Origin: Sporothrix humicola | Lineage: Eukaryota > Ascomycota > Sordariomycetes > Ophiostomatales > Ophiostomataceae | Assembly: GCA_021396245.1 (NCBI GenBank) | Contig: WNYE01000085.1 | Span: 62,001-126,000, forward strand | DNA: 64,000 nt | Reading direction: 5' to 3' | Part shown: piece by piece, positions 31,528-43,824 of the stretch | Numbering within the stretch: position 1 is the stretch's first letter | Layout: each line of letters begins with the position of its first letter | The notes under the pieces: model-generated | Database searches by the model: none | What the model saw: only the letters and a program-made list of their open reading frames with translations | Told to the model about the DNA's origin: nothing | Position numbers and translations under genes: made by a program

Positions 31528-32626
31528 AAGTAGGCGTGTGTGGAGAAGTGAAATGATTATGGCGAAGATGGGGTTGGGGGCAGCAGTATTTATATCTTTT
31601 TTTACTATGTCTTATTACTCATTGCATTATTACCATACTATTTTTCTATTATTAAATGGGACTTTCTTCATTTCTTTTGTACACTGTGTGTCTCGTTTTG
31701 CGGGGAAGGTGGTCTAGGGTTGTTTACAATCATGTATGTTCAGGGGCGTTTTGTTTACCTGATTCCAAAAGTATCCTGATTGTTTAATCTGTTTGCTAAA
31801 TTAAATCTAACATTATATGACATGTCTGTTGAAGCTCTATGGTTTAGTAACTATCAACTGCGTTTGAGGGAAAAAGGCTTCTGCATTACTTTCAAACTTT
31901 TTTCAATAGTTTTTTCGACTAAAATAAAAATAAATATAGTATAAGACGAAACATAAATAAAGATAAAAATCCTTTCTCTTCTTCGTAATAATGATATTAT
32001 TCTCCGCATGACAATAGCTGACAAAACGTTACAAGACGATCATCAAGTTGATTCATAGTTAGTCCAAAGGAATGGTTTGCCCAGGGTGAGTTAATAACAA
32101 ATTATCATCCCAACTATACTAATTTCATCCAAACTCCAAGTGTATATGAGATATAAGTAAGACTGTGTTAAAAGTTTAGATTGTACACAAGCTATCAGAT
32201 AATACGTGTCATTGGGATCTATGAGGGCCATTGTGTTAAGCCGTGATCAATTTGGTTCAATATGCATTTGAACGGATTGGATATGTAGATAGATATATAT
32301 GAATAGTGTGAAAGCAGAGCAAAATGAGGTATTGTGGCAAGAAAAAGATAAACAGGCCTCCTTCATACATGCATAAAAACAGGTAGCGACATTAAAAATG
32401 GGAACAAGTAGAGATGAAGAAAGAATAAGGTGACAAAAGCGTAGCTATGCGGGCGAGGGGAAGTCGTTGTTTTGAAGCGAAACAAAGAGGGCAAATGATT
32501 GTGGTCGTAAAAAGAAGTCGAAAAATCAAATCTATCTCCTTTTGGTACTCGCGCTCCCCCAGCATAACGAAAACAAATAAAGAAACAAAAAATAACGGTA
32601 AAGAGTTTCTTTACCAGCCCTTTCTT
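31528..32626. other. AT-rich convergent region between pex13 and the NCS1 permease gene
   Basis: About 1.1 kb, strongly AT-rich from 31600 to 32420, between two converging genes. It should hold both 3'UTRs. No gene, terminal repeat or tRNA was found. Confidence 0.5.
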
Positions 32627-34315
32627 TTAACGCTTGAAGTAGTTCTTCTCAATGGTCCGCAGGACAACATAAGAGATGGATGAGAAGGCAAAGGCCAGCT
32701 CAAAGCCGACATCACCACCGTAGTCAGTGCCACAGAGCTTGCCAATGACACCAATGTACCAGGTCTGGGCCATGCCCAGGACGACGCCCATGATGCCGAA
32801 GCAGAAGGCGAGGGCGGCGGCATAGCCGGGGGGCAGCTTGCTGGCGTCGGTGTAGTCCTCGGGGCGGTAGCCGTCGAAGCCGCGGCGGAAGACAAGGTGC
32901 TCGGTGAGCGAGATGCCCTCGTAGATGGCGAGCCAGTAGGCGATGATGGTCATGAAGTTCTCGAGCCACGAAGCGAAGTGGTTGTAGCCGGGGATGGCAA
33001 TGGCAATGTAGACACCGGTGCCGATCAGGACCCAAACGAAGCGGGGGATGCGCTGGGTCTCCTTGTGCATGACCTGCAGGGACAGGGAGACGGAGTAGAT
33101 GTTGGGGCAGTTGTTGGCGATGATGGACAGGGCGAGGATGACCAGGCAGAACTTGCCAAAGCGGCCCAATGGCGGGACAAGGACCATAGCCATGAGGCCA
33201 CCAATACCACCGTCGTAGTAGGCATCTGCAAAGTCGGCATCGTTGGCGGCGGCGGTCATAACGGCGGCGCCGAGAAGCTCGGTGAAGAGAAGCGGGAAAT
33301 ACAGGCCTCCAAACGTCCAGAGGAAGACAGAGCGCTTGGAACGGGTGACAGGCTGGTAGACAGTGTAGTCGGCGGCATACGAGCACCAACCAGTACCGAA
33401 ACCGAAGACAGAGGCGGCGAAAGAGAGAACGGCACCAGCCTCACCCTTTCCAGTCGCAAGGGGCAGCAGGTTGTTGAACTTGCCGGTGCGGCCAAACTCG
33501 GCGGCGACGATGATGAAAATGATGAGACACGGGATCCACGACCAGCGCTCGTAGGCGTGGACGATGCGGTAGCCGAAGAAGCAGACGATGAGCGTAGAGA
33601 AGGCGATGACGAGAATGCCGGCCCAGCCAGGCATGTTGTTGTTGACGGCGTTGAAGAGCTGAGCGCCGACAATGACGTTGGCGGCCGACCAGCCGACACA
33701 AGCAATAACGTTGAAGAAAGCGACTGAGCGGTTAGCAGAAGGACTTAAAAACGGCTGGCACGCACACAATTTACGGAGAAACATACTGAGCTTGACAAAG
33801 TGGTAACCGAAGAAGAAGCGGGACAGGACCATCTGGCGCAGACCGAAACGAGGACCGAACGTAGAAAAGAAGCAGACGGGAGTGATGGCGAGGGCGTTGA
33901 TGAGGATGATGGTCAGGGCGGTGTCGACGAAGCCAAGCTCGAAGATGGGCTGGGCAAGAGCGCCGATGGCGAAAGACGACACGACCATGTTGGCAGAGAG
34001 CCACTGATTTATGTTAATTTTGTTCCCGATTGAGCCTCAACCCGTCACCCAGTTCCCATGCCATAGACATACCATCGTGCCGACTTTGGACATGGTGGTG
34101 TCGGTGCGCTCGTCCTCGGGGACGCGCTCAATACCGCGCTGCTCGACACCCAATTTGCCGGCAAAACGCTGGCACTTTGCGTACCACGAGTTGCCGACAG
34201 TGAAGTCGGCAGTGTGGACGACATTCTCGTTGCTGGTGTAGCCGACAGCGACGTCGGAGTCACCGCCGATGTATTTCTCGGCGGAGTCGTACTCGTCTCC
34301 CTTGTTGTTCATCAT
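32627..34315 (-). CDS. NCS1-family purine-cytosine permease (Fcy2/FcyB-like)
   Basis: Three exons, 34315-34073, 34003-33787 and 33723-32627, give 518 aa. Introns are 69 and 63 nt with GTATGT donors. The second has a GCTAACC branch site and a CAG acceptor, and the join A|TC gives VKLIAFFNV. A hydrophilic N-terminus of about 80 residues precedes roughly twelve hydrophobic segments. Recognisable NCS1 sequence includes WLSANMVVSSFAIGAL, CFFSTFGPRFGLRQMVLSRF, ACVGWSAANVIVGAQL and NNCPNIYSVSLSLQV. The family imports adenine, guanine, hypoxanthine and cytosine with protons at the plasma membrane. Pyridoxine carriers are relatives, so substrate is not certain. A second in-frame ATG follows the first at 34312. 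A TATA box lies about 175 nt upstream. Confidence 0.93.
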
Positions 34316-34489
34316 GATGGCGGCTGAACGTGTGTGAGAGACTCGAGGAGGAAATGGCCGATCCGGGCTGTTGATATTAAGAATCCCTGGTGGTGTTGAC
34401 CAAAGGATTGCCGTGACCGTATGAGGGAACCTGAAGACGAACGAGACAGGATGTTCGAGATTCAGAAAAGAGGGTGGAAGGCCAAGGTT

Positions 34490-34497
34490 TTATATAA
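34490..34497 (-). promoter_or_regulatory. TATA box of the NCS1 permease gene
   Basis: TTATATAA (TATATAAAA when read a little further on the minus strand) lies about 175 nt before the permease ATG, a plausible distance allowing for a leader. The sequence upstream of it is pyrimidine-rich on the minus strand, as expected of a fungal promoter. Confidence 0.5.
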
Positions 34498-34567
34498 GTG
34501 GCATGCCTGTCGCCTGGATGCGGGATGGGGGTAGTGAGAAAATAGGAAAAAGGTGGAGAGAGAAGGA

Positions 34568-34588
34568 GAGACAAGAGACAAGAGACAA
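34568..34588. repeat. Three tandem GAGACAA units
   Basis: Three exact 7-nt copies lie in the purine-rich region upstream of the permease gene. No function is apparent. Confidence 0.7.
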
Positions 34589-37500
34589 GACAAAAAGCCA
34601 CGAGAAGCAATCAGAGAGATCAGAGAAGACCAGGGTCAGGGAGGGGGGTGTGCACCTTGAGATTGAGGGTGGAAGACGACTAGAAAAGAGTCAAGAGTAA
34701 AAAAGAGTAACAAGATTGAAAAAGAGAAGACGATAAAGGATATGATAGAGAAGCGAGCACAGCAAAGGTAAAAACGCACACGAGCTAGCTGGCGCGCCAA
34801 TAGGACAGAAAAGAGAGGGACTTGAGGGAAAGGGGGGTGTGTGGTGTGCAGGCTTGTGGATTGGGTGTGGTATCAAGATAAAAGACGTTGGCAGAGCTGG
34901 GTCCAGGTCCAGGGTAAGGGGGGTGTGCAACGCCTGCGGACAAGCTTTCTGTTCTCGGGGAAGCCCAGAGCTGTGCTTGAACGGGAGACGCCGAGAACAG
35001 ACGGAAAACGCACGGGGAAAGCAGCGAAGATGAAGATATGCGAGGCCTGGAAGCGGACGAGATGTTGGCTGAGATACATCGTCAGAGAGGGAGGAAGCAG
35101 ATGAACAGAAATGCACAAAAAAAGGAAACAAAATTGAAGAACAAGGCACGCGAGATACAGTCGTCACAAAAAAAAAAAAAAGCTGACGACAATAGACGAG
35201 GGTGGGTAGAATCTTTGCGGGCCTGGCGAGAGTAGGCTTTTCTTACCCTGCTCTGCCTTTGCCTTTTCCCTCTCTTATTTCTCTTTTGCCTCGCTTTCCT
35301 CTTTTTTCCTGGCCCAATTGGACGGGATGCTGGCTAGAGACCACACCAAAAGAAGATTGTTCTTTTAATGTTCTGGGCTGTCAAGTAGCGCCGGACGTAG
35401 ATAGAGGCGGGCTCCAGAGATAAAGAATTCGTGCGTCGTGTTGATGGAGTGTTGCAGTGGAGGAGGGTTTCGTTTAATGGGACTTGGTCGCCGGTTCTTT
35501 TAGTGTTCAACCAGTCTTTTCTTTTCTTTTTTCCCCTTTCTAGGAAAACACTCGTATCTTTTCGTTTGAGTGTATTTTCTTGTCGTCTTTTTCAATTCGT
35601 ACCTTTTTTGCAATGCCGTTGACCCAAGAGACAGCAGACTGGTACCAATTGAAACTGTAAGAGCGTCGAGGAAAAAAAAACGATGCCAGGGTTGTGGATT
35701 GTGGCCAGTGGCAAGGTTGAAAAGAGAAAAAGAGGGTCGAGTCTCCGAGTCCGATAGCAAAGAGAAGAGGCGATGAAACGACAAGACAATGGGACGAAGG
35801 CAAAGCGGCAGACTAGAACGACAACGTATGGGCACACAGAGTCGCAAAAGGCACAAAATAAACTGGAGAAAGGAGACAGAAAAGAAAGCACAATGCCCCA
35901 AAAGGCGCCGGAGACTGCTTGCGCTCAGTGGAAAGTAAAAGGGAATAGCAAGAAAGGGGAAAGAAGGCCCAGAAATGCACAAAAGGGTACAGAACTGGAG
36001 ACAAAACAACAGCCAAAAGCCTGCAAGTCAAAGGTGGAAATGGGAGGCGGAGAATGACAGGCATTCGGATGCAGGCAAGAACCTGGTCCCCGGCCCTATT
36101 TTCGCTGAAGATCAGCAGAGAGTGGTGGGATGCGGGCACCGACGCGGCGCAAAATGGTGGGAGTAGTTAGTGATGGTTGTTGTCGTCGTCGTGTGGGAGG
36201 ACAAAGACTCGAAGAAAACAACGAATAGGAAAGGACAAAATGTGGTGAGATGCCCGACGGAGCGAAAAAGTAGGAGAATAGGAGCAATGACAGGATGGCA
36301 GGACTGCAGGAAGGTGGTGATACGGTCGGTGGCCGTTGCTCTTTCCGTGTAAGGTACCAAGTGCTTCGACTACGTCTACGAGTGACAATTAACAAATACA
36401 TGCTCCTGCCGTGAGTAATGTGTAGATCGTGATCACGGCAGTCGTTGAAAACAAGAAGTGGGTTGGCGAGGAAGGTGCGAGGCAGGTACTCGGTATTGCA
36501 AGCGTGTGCGGTCGTCATTACGCCCGTTCTTTCCTTCTCTTGGCATCGCGGCACCACAGTCGCAACTGCCTCCGAGGAACAACGGAGTTTGTTGTCTTGG
36601 GATTGCACCTGATACACCGGGCACAAGTACATACTGCTCGTACATGCACAGCATCACCAGTGTGCTAGAAAGTCAGAAGGAGGCAGCATCTATGGCCCCG
36701 AGCGTGGGAACTCGAAAGAGATAAAAACCGCAGCTACACGGCGGGCACGATGGGAGCTGGAGGATGATGATGGCGCCCTTGCCTTTTCATGGAAGTGGGA
36801 GCTTTCCCAATCGAGCGCGTATCCGGAGGCCCACAATGGCACAAACCCATCTCCCATGTCTTGCATGCGTGCGGCATGGCGTTGTGCAGGGAAGGCGCGG
36901 CCAGGGCAAGAGCGAACTGCAACGCAAGACGCAGACGACAGGTTGTTGAGCAGACTTCGCAGACAGAGGCAGGCGCGACCCTGTCAGCAAGGAAGCGGTG
37001 TCTCTTGCCTTTTTGCATTTGCTGGTGTGTCCTGTACGACATACTGTAAGACATGCAGAGACTCTCTTTTCGTCGTCGGTGTCTCCTCGTCGTTTTCGTG
37101 TCCTCTGGTCTTTCGATCTCTTATTCTTTCGTCTCAAGATTTTTTTGGCTTGACGCGTGTTGGCACTAACACTTTTCTCTTTGTCGTTTCCATGTGTACT
37201 TCCTTCCCTAAAAGAACCCCACAGTTGCCGCTACCCGTCAAGCATTTTCTGAGCTGGGGCGACTACTCCGTTTGGGCTAGGCTTGTACCTCGATTCGGCA
37301 GGTCATACCGTGAGACAGGTTTGCACGCTTCCTTCCTGGTCTTTCTTTACGACAGACGAGTCGCTCTTGCTTTTGACTTTGTGTCCTGACGCCTGACTTG
37401 CTGTTGCCAATATCGTTAGTGGACGGGCCACGAGCCAGCCAATCCGCTTGGCATGCTTGATGTGCACTTGCCAGATCTTACGCCAGTGTATTATTACTCG

Positions 37501-40500
37501 TTTCAACGCCTTTGCCCACTGGCGTGGAAGGACCTCGGCCACATCGAGTCAGTCCAATCTAGTCAGCAAGCGGACAATTGTTACGACTATACGACGATAC
37601 GACGATGATTCGATACAGCGATAACTCACAACGTGATACGACTCGATATTAGAGCGGGTACCAAAACGTGGTTCTGCCGTGGACCGCGTCTCTCCCGGCC
37701 GCGTTCGACGACGCCGAGCGCCAGACTCCGATGAGCTTGTCTCTCCCACGCTGCTCAGCCCTTTGCCCTTTTTGCTGACCATTGTTTACGTGCTCAGCCG
37801 GGCCTGCAGATTCCCGTGCACTTCCGGGCCCGTGCTGTATCGCGCAGAGTTGCGGGTGCGGGCGAGTGGGCGTGGTGCATGTCAGTCTGCTAGGTACCGC
37901 CATTGAGGATAGGATGATTGCTTATTTAGGTTGATGCAGACGATGAAGACAATGGCCAGCCGGAGACCGGAGACGGCAGGCTGTCTTCTTGTCTGAGGAC
38001 ATTTTGAAGAGATGGTGGCACAGAACGACGCCAAATTACTCGGGAACTGCCCGATGCTGGGACAGTTATGGTGTTCTTGGAGATGGTGGAACATTGGAAA
38101 GATGCAGCAACTTCAGCCAGCCTTGCACAATGGCGTTCATCGGCAACAGGCACCGGAAATCTGGCGTCGTGCCAGCGACCATGTGACCTACAGCAGCGTT
38201 GCCCACGGTTCTACAACATCGTCCACTGTTTCGAGATGGCTTTCCTGTCCTTTGGTTCTTCTTGGCTGTTCAACAATGCCACGGCCGCATCGCGAAAAGA
38301 GTAGACACAAGATGAGAGAACAGAAAGAAAAGACGAAAGAAGAGAGACGCCGCGAAACGAAACGTGTTACTGAAGACTGGGCATTGGTGCAATGTCTTAA
38401 GAAGCAATTACAATTACGAAACAGCTGAACAAAACGACCACGATCATAATAATCCGACAAAAGACAAAAATGGCAACTTGATATCGAGATACTCTGCACT
38501 CCAAATTCGATAGTGGCACAGCGCGGAACCCACCCACATGCTCCATGGATGTACGCACGAGGCTTAATTTTCTGGAGCCGGCTGGGCGTCTTGGCTGCTG
38601 GCTGGGGAAGACTTGGTATCTGACATACATTTGGCTTGGTTGGATATGGCCGAAATGTTTACCTTTTGCGTCTGGGCTTCAACACTCGTCCGCTTTCCAT
38701 TTGATGCGCGGATTCAGCACGCAGACGTTCCCCGGGAATGGAAATACGGAGTGCAGCGGAACAGACTTGCGAGAAAAAAGCCCTTTTTCGCAACAAAGGT
38801 GTCAAACAATACTCTTATCTCTGCGCTATTATTGGATGTCCTCTTCTGGTCTCTTCTTTTCTTTTTGGTGCCTGCTCCGTCGCTCGCGAAGGGATGGTGT
38901 GGGGCCAGGGGTCGCCGGCCTCCACACACACGTTCTTTTTTGCTTTTTATTGCTTGTCTTTTGTGCTTTCCCTATTGCCTTTCTTTTTCCTTCTTTCCCA
39001 TTTGCGTTCTGGCTGCCTTTCTCACCCGACAGCCACAGCTCGGTGACAAGAGTGGAGTTTCCACACAACAGTTTATGATTTGATTTGCTGTGGTTGACGA
39101 CTCGACCGACAACCCAGTTTGCTCAGTGGTCACTGATAAGAAGTGCGGGCAGACAACAGCTAACACAGAAAGAGGCGTATCTGTGGCGGCCGAGTCGACG
39201 AGTCCAGCATACGAGCGGCTGATACTGGGAAAAGAAAAAGACAAAAAAGAGAAGAAAACACTTTCTGTAGCAAGGTTGAGGTATGGCCCAAGCTTTTCAG
39301 ATCTTTGGGACAACAGTGCCATTCATCGAAACGACGGCAATCCTCGATGCCAAGCAGTGTGCCTGTCAGTGTAAGCTCCTGTCCCGTTCTTGGGGTTGTC
39401 TTGCGCCTCTTGGCAATCCTAAGGCCCTGAGTTGGAGCTGAGGCTTCCAGTGGCTGCTGATTGGTCAATGAGATTGGGTGTGATATTGGACTGCTGGACG
39501 TCTTTGGCTTTTATGCAGCACTTTCCAGTCAGCCCCTAACGCCATGTGCGACTTGCTCCAGACGCCAAGATGCAGTACACCGGCGGATATGAATAAATAA
39601 AAGAGAGCAAGGACTGGGGAGGAAAATAAAAAGAAAAAGAAAAGGACAGCGAGCATGTACAGACAGGGAAGACTGCAGTCAAGTGCATCCTGAGACGGGA
39701 GGAAGAACAAACTTGGGCGCATCCGAGGGAAGACGAAAACGCAGACGACAGCAAAACATGAGCACGGGAATACAGGAGCACAGCAGAGCAGCATCACAGC
39801 ATCAAAAATGCACAGGGGCATAAAGAACGCATGAACATGGGCATGAACATGATCATGAACACACAAACAAACACTGCCCCGGTTTCTGCAGCTCTCTGGC
39901 TTTGTACACACACCTTACCCTGGCCCCGTCTCGACGATTGTCCCTCCGGCCAGGTATCCGACAGCTCACCCGCTAGTTTATTTTGTATGCGCACGGCGCT
40001 TGCTTTACCCCGTATTCCGTGTTGCATTCTTTTACGTTTACAGCTCACGCAACATCGATCTATGGTCTCGACCTCGTTCCCATCGTTCCATGTTTCTGCG
40101 TTGATCCTTCTCCGCTAATGCAGGACTTTTCTTTGTCTGACCACGAGGAGGTGGTCATCAACAGTTTTAAAAAGTAAAAAACGTGCAAAAGACAAACGGC
40201 CACCCATCCGCAGGGCACAGGGCTTTACGCGTGTTCGAAGAAGTGGACGAGCGATCACGTCTCGGCCGGCGGGCTGCATCATAAGCTCCAACTCGCATTC
40301 ATCGGTCTCCTGGGATCGGCGGGGAACGGCCGTCGGTGTGCGTTGTACTTGGCAAGCTTGGACAAGCAAGGTAAAGTTGAAGGTCCCCATGATCACGACA
40401 TTTCCAGCAAAAAAGCCCGCAATGTTCTCGGTTTCAGTCTCAATATTCTACGATGCAAGTCTTCTGCTGTCTCACGCCTTTGCATATCTGCAGTCTCTTT

Positions 40501-40869
40501 TTGTGCCCCTGCATTGCACGGCCCAGGTGAAAAGAGCTTTGAGAAATAATGACAGGTAAAATAAGATGCAAAGGTCCAGCATCAAACTACGACCATACGA
40601 CGTCAAACCGACAAACTCCAAACTCACATCGCTAGTTCCGTTGTGTCTTGACCGTTGTCCCACACCCCGTCATCGTCATCCACCTTTGCCCTATCCTGAT
40701 TTTGATATTACCATTTTTAAACATTTTTAAACATCCAAGGGGCGTGTTTGCAATGTTATGTATGAGAGAAAGTGGAGGAAAAAAGAGGGAAAGGGGGAGG
40801 CATATATCGGGACCGATGTGGATTGCGGGTGAGTCGCACAAGCTTTGCCGCAGTATCAAGCATTCGCAA

Positions 40870-40925
40870 CACCAAACCACACCAGAAATGCACCAAACTG
40901 CACCAAAATACACACCAAAACACCA
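40870..40925 (+). repeat. Degenerate CACCAAA-type short tandem repeat
   Basis: About six irregular copies of a CACCAAA/CACCAGA motif occur within some 55 nt. Spacing and sequence are irregular, so it is a simple-sequence tract. It does not show CRISPR organisation. Confidence 0.5.
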
Positions 40926-43002
40926 GACTACGCCTTTATTACGGGTCTCGCCACCACATCCCCCAGTCTCTTCCCCCAGTCGTCTCCATCCGCTCCCGAG
41001 TGATAGGGAAGCTCTCTCTCTTTTTGGTGTCTTTTGTCATTTTCGATGCACACCCCCCCTCTAAGAGAGTTTAGTCTGGCTTGGCTTTATTGTTTTGTAT
41101 CTTTATTTCCTTTTCTGATTTACTTTGAATGGGCTGAAGCCGTGTAAGTGGAAGCTGGGTCAAGATGGGCCCAGCGTGGGATGCACTTCGAATCCAAGAT
41201 GCATGATACATGGGGGTGTATGCCGTAACAGTATCATTACTCGTCCGCCAAAGGCATTGTATGGACCAAGAAAGCATCCAAGATGCAGATGCAAACACCC
41301 ATCACGCAGCCTTCCCCAAAGACTAAAGTCTAGATGCAGCCATAACGTGACAGATCAACGCCGATCTGGAAGCCAAAAGGAAGAAATAACTGTTCAAAAG
41401 GAACACCATCAACACAAAATACAGGACACGGACCAAGGAATCACCCGGCCCCGGCCATCTGCGGCGGCCTCCGTCCTCCCGTGACCCTTTATGGTTTTTG
41501 TCATGGCCTTTATTATGAGCTCTTTTTCGCGGGGGTATGTTTCCCCTCGACTTCTTCCCTTGTCCATCACCATTTTCTCTCCACAGAATGGAACGCGATC
41601 CTCGTAAAATTAACATGCAAGCCTGCATGCGCCTCATTCTGCGTCCACTGCACCGTGCTCATGGCATTTGTGCGACATGCAGCTTTGTGCCACGGCCAAG
41701 CAAAGCCAAGCACACAGCAAAGCATGAACATACCTCGAAATAGAGTGCATAGCACTCAGACCTCCCATAAACCCCATAGCACTGCAGTGCTTGGAGCCGT
41801 TGCACAGCGGCAATATCAAACAGATACGACGTTGACATAGAGTCAAGAAGAAAGGTAGAGAGTCAAGCCACCCCGGATCCTGCATTCCGAAGGGCGACCA
41901 AGACCACCAGGGGTTGACAGTTGCAAATCGACAAGGTCCAGGTTGAGTGTGTAAAACCTGTGCAACATACTTTAATGAAAAGTAGTGAAGAACCAAGACG
42001 TAAAGAGAGACAACGATTCGTCTTTGCCTTTCTGGCTGCTTTTTCCAATCTCCCCATTCCTCCATTCTTTCTATTCTCTCTCCTCGTAAGGACGACATGT
42101 GCTGCCTGTCTCAGCTCAAATTGTGCCTTTCTTATGTTTTCCCATTGTGTTTGTTTTCAACCTCCAACTGCTGAAGAGTGATGGAAATTACAAAAATTAT
42201 GTGCTGACACACAACTCGTAGGGATTTCACAAGATTTAACGGAACGGAATTCTTCTGGACCCGATACCCATGTGTCTGGCACCAAAAGCCGCAAACTGAT
42301 GCACACTGAGATGGCAAAGATTGAGATGTTGAATCTCTTCGCGACTTGAACTGTAAAGGATACAGGCCTTTTAAACTGGGGTGAATATATCAAAGTCATG
42401 CTGGCCATTTGGCCGTTGACGCTGAACAATGCATACTTTTACGTTTGGTCATGATTTTGGGTGAGGGCCTTGCCGTTCAAGTTTGAGAAAAGGGCTGTCG
42501 GGAAAATGGCTGTCAAACTCGGTTCGGCACCGATATGTGATCAGTCGAGATGGAAGTGGGCAAGACTGTCGGCATCGTCGAAAATGATGAGCACCTGCGT
42601 CGTTGGCATCCCATAACACCTAAAATGCATATTGTTTTTCTTTTGCTTGCCGTTGAAACCTCTTTGATGGCAGATTTGTCGTCGTGATGACATAGTCGTT
42701 GGCTCGCTTTGCTCACGTGCAAAAGTAAACAATGGACTCGTCTGTGATCGCACCTTCCCGACTTGCATCAAAACGTGTCGTGGGATCGTACCTTCCCAAA
42801 TTATGTCGAAATGTATCGCGTTCCTTCTACATACGTCGATGAAATGTCAGCAAACAGAGTGCACTTTTCTAATCTTCTCGATGGGGGTCTTTGCAGTTCC
42901 TTCCCCCCCTTTTTTTCTCTTCATCTCATCACCAAAATAAAAAAACCACACTGCCACGAACTCTGCCAACCAGCCTTGCATCGCAAACGCTTCGCTTTCA
43001 AC

Positions 43003-43532
43003 ATGCCCGCTTTCGAATTCATTGTTCGTTCCGAACCCCAATATTACCGACGGAGCTGCAGCAACCGCCATCACGATGCTTGTCGAAGAGGTGAACGTCC
43101 GAGAAAGAGTTATTGGATTATTGCAGGACCCAGCTTTCACGGAAAACCCGTGGCAGAGCCTATTTTCTGGCTTCTGCGGCAGAATAGACGAGTCTGCGGG
43201 GATAATCGCCGCGTTCATGGTGGCTCGCTGTTACTGAAAGATCACATATACATTGTTTTTGGTAAGACCTGCATCCTAACTTTTGACCGGCGTCGTCTTT
43301 GCTAACCCTCTGGTGCAGACATGATAACGTGAAGCAGAGCCACGTCGTATCTTGTGATATGACGGAAGACACGGAGAGGCCCAAGTTCCAGATGAGCGAT
43401 GACCGTCCGTTTACATATGACATGAGTTTCGAGCCACGACATACCCTGTCGTCCGTGGCCAGTATCGATGATGGACACGAGCAATTTATGAAAGATCAAC
43501 AAGATAGCCAGGAGCCACCAGAACACGAATAA
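43003..43532 (+). pseudogene. Possible gene relic with a canonical intron
   Basis: Coding-like sequence appears in more than one frame. From ATG 43003 one frame starts MPAFEFIV. The frame one base on (43022-43237) reads like a folded protein (MLVEEVNVRERVIGLLQDP, NPWQSLFSGFCGRIDE) until a TGA at 43235. A canonical intron follows (43262-43318: GTAAGA donor, GCTAAC branch, CAG acceptor). After it, a third segment to 43532 looks coding (MTEDTERPKFQMSDD). No upstream frame joins this last segment without an immediate stop. The simplest reading is a small gene broken by frameshifts. A 90-residue protein ending four codons after the intron (43003-43332) is an alternative. No family was recognised. 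Confidence 0.25.
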
Positions 43533-43824
43533 ATATTCTTATATTTTTGTCGGTCAATATCGAAACACGCGGTCGGTCTAAGAGAAGGACTCTGCAGAGA
43601 GAGTCTATGCACACTCGAAAACGTACACAAAAACTGACAGAGGAAAATAAAAACAGGCACACACAAAGCATACACGGAGCATGCAGCTCATGGCACACTC
43701 GAATATAAACAAAGAAGCGAATACATGAAGAGATAACCAAAATCATCTCGACATTCCCCTTTTATTGTCCTTCAGCAAGATATACATCGATCGGATATCC
43801 TCCAGCCATCCAGTCAGTATCCCC

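Larger units (their letters stand above)
34316..43002. other. Gene-poor stretch of about 8.7 kb
   Basis: No protein, tRNA or rRNA gene could be supported. The part from 34320 to 36150 is purine-rich on the plus strand and suits a long promoter for the minus-strand permease. Elsewhere short CT-rich, AG-rich and mixed blocks alternate. Open frames are short, overlap one another and lack recognisable domains or clear splice partners. Small repeats occur near 34568, 39829-39862 and 40870-40925. It may hold long promoters, non-coding transcripts or decayed elements, and I cannot tell which. Confidence 0.5.

Noticed and set aside
34316..34600. Inclusion of further N-terminal exons for the NCS1 permease
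   Set aside because: The ATG at 34315 is preceded by a TATA box at a suitable distance, and family N-termini begin with a hydrophilic segment like the one seen.
37578..37615. Second weak 5S-like patch (TACGACTATACGACGATACGACG)
   Set aside because: A short TACGACGA repeat with no 5S body following.
40586..40610. 5S rRNA-like start (CTACGACCATACGACGT)
   Set aside because: Only the first 20 or so bases resemble fungal 5S rRNA. The internal control region and pairing 3' arm are missing.
40870..40925. Possible CRISPR-like array of CACCAAA units
   Set aside because: Units are short, irregular and lack spacers, and the genome is eukaryotic.
41181..41200. TTCGAATCC resembling a tRNA T-loop
   Set aside because: No flanking T stem, acceptor stem or anticodon arm could be folded.
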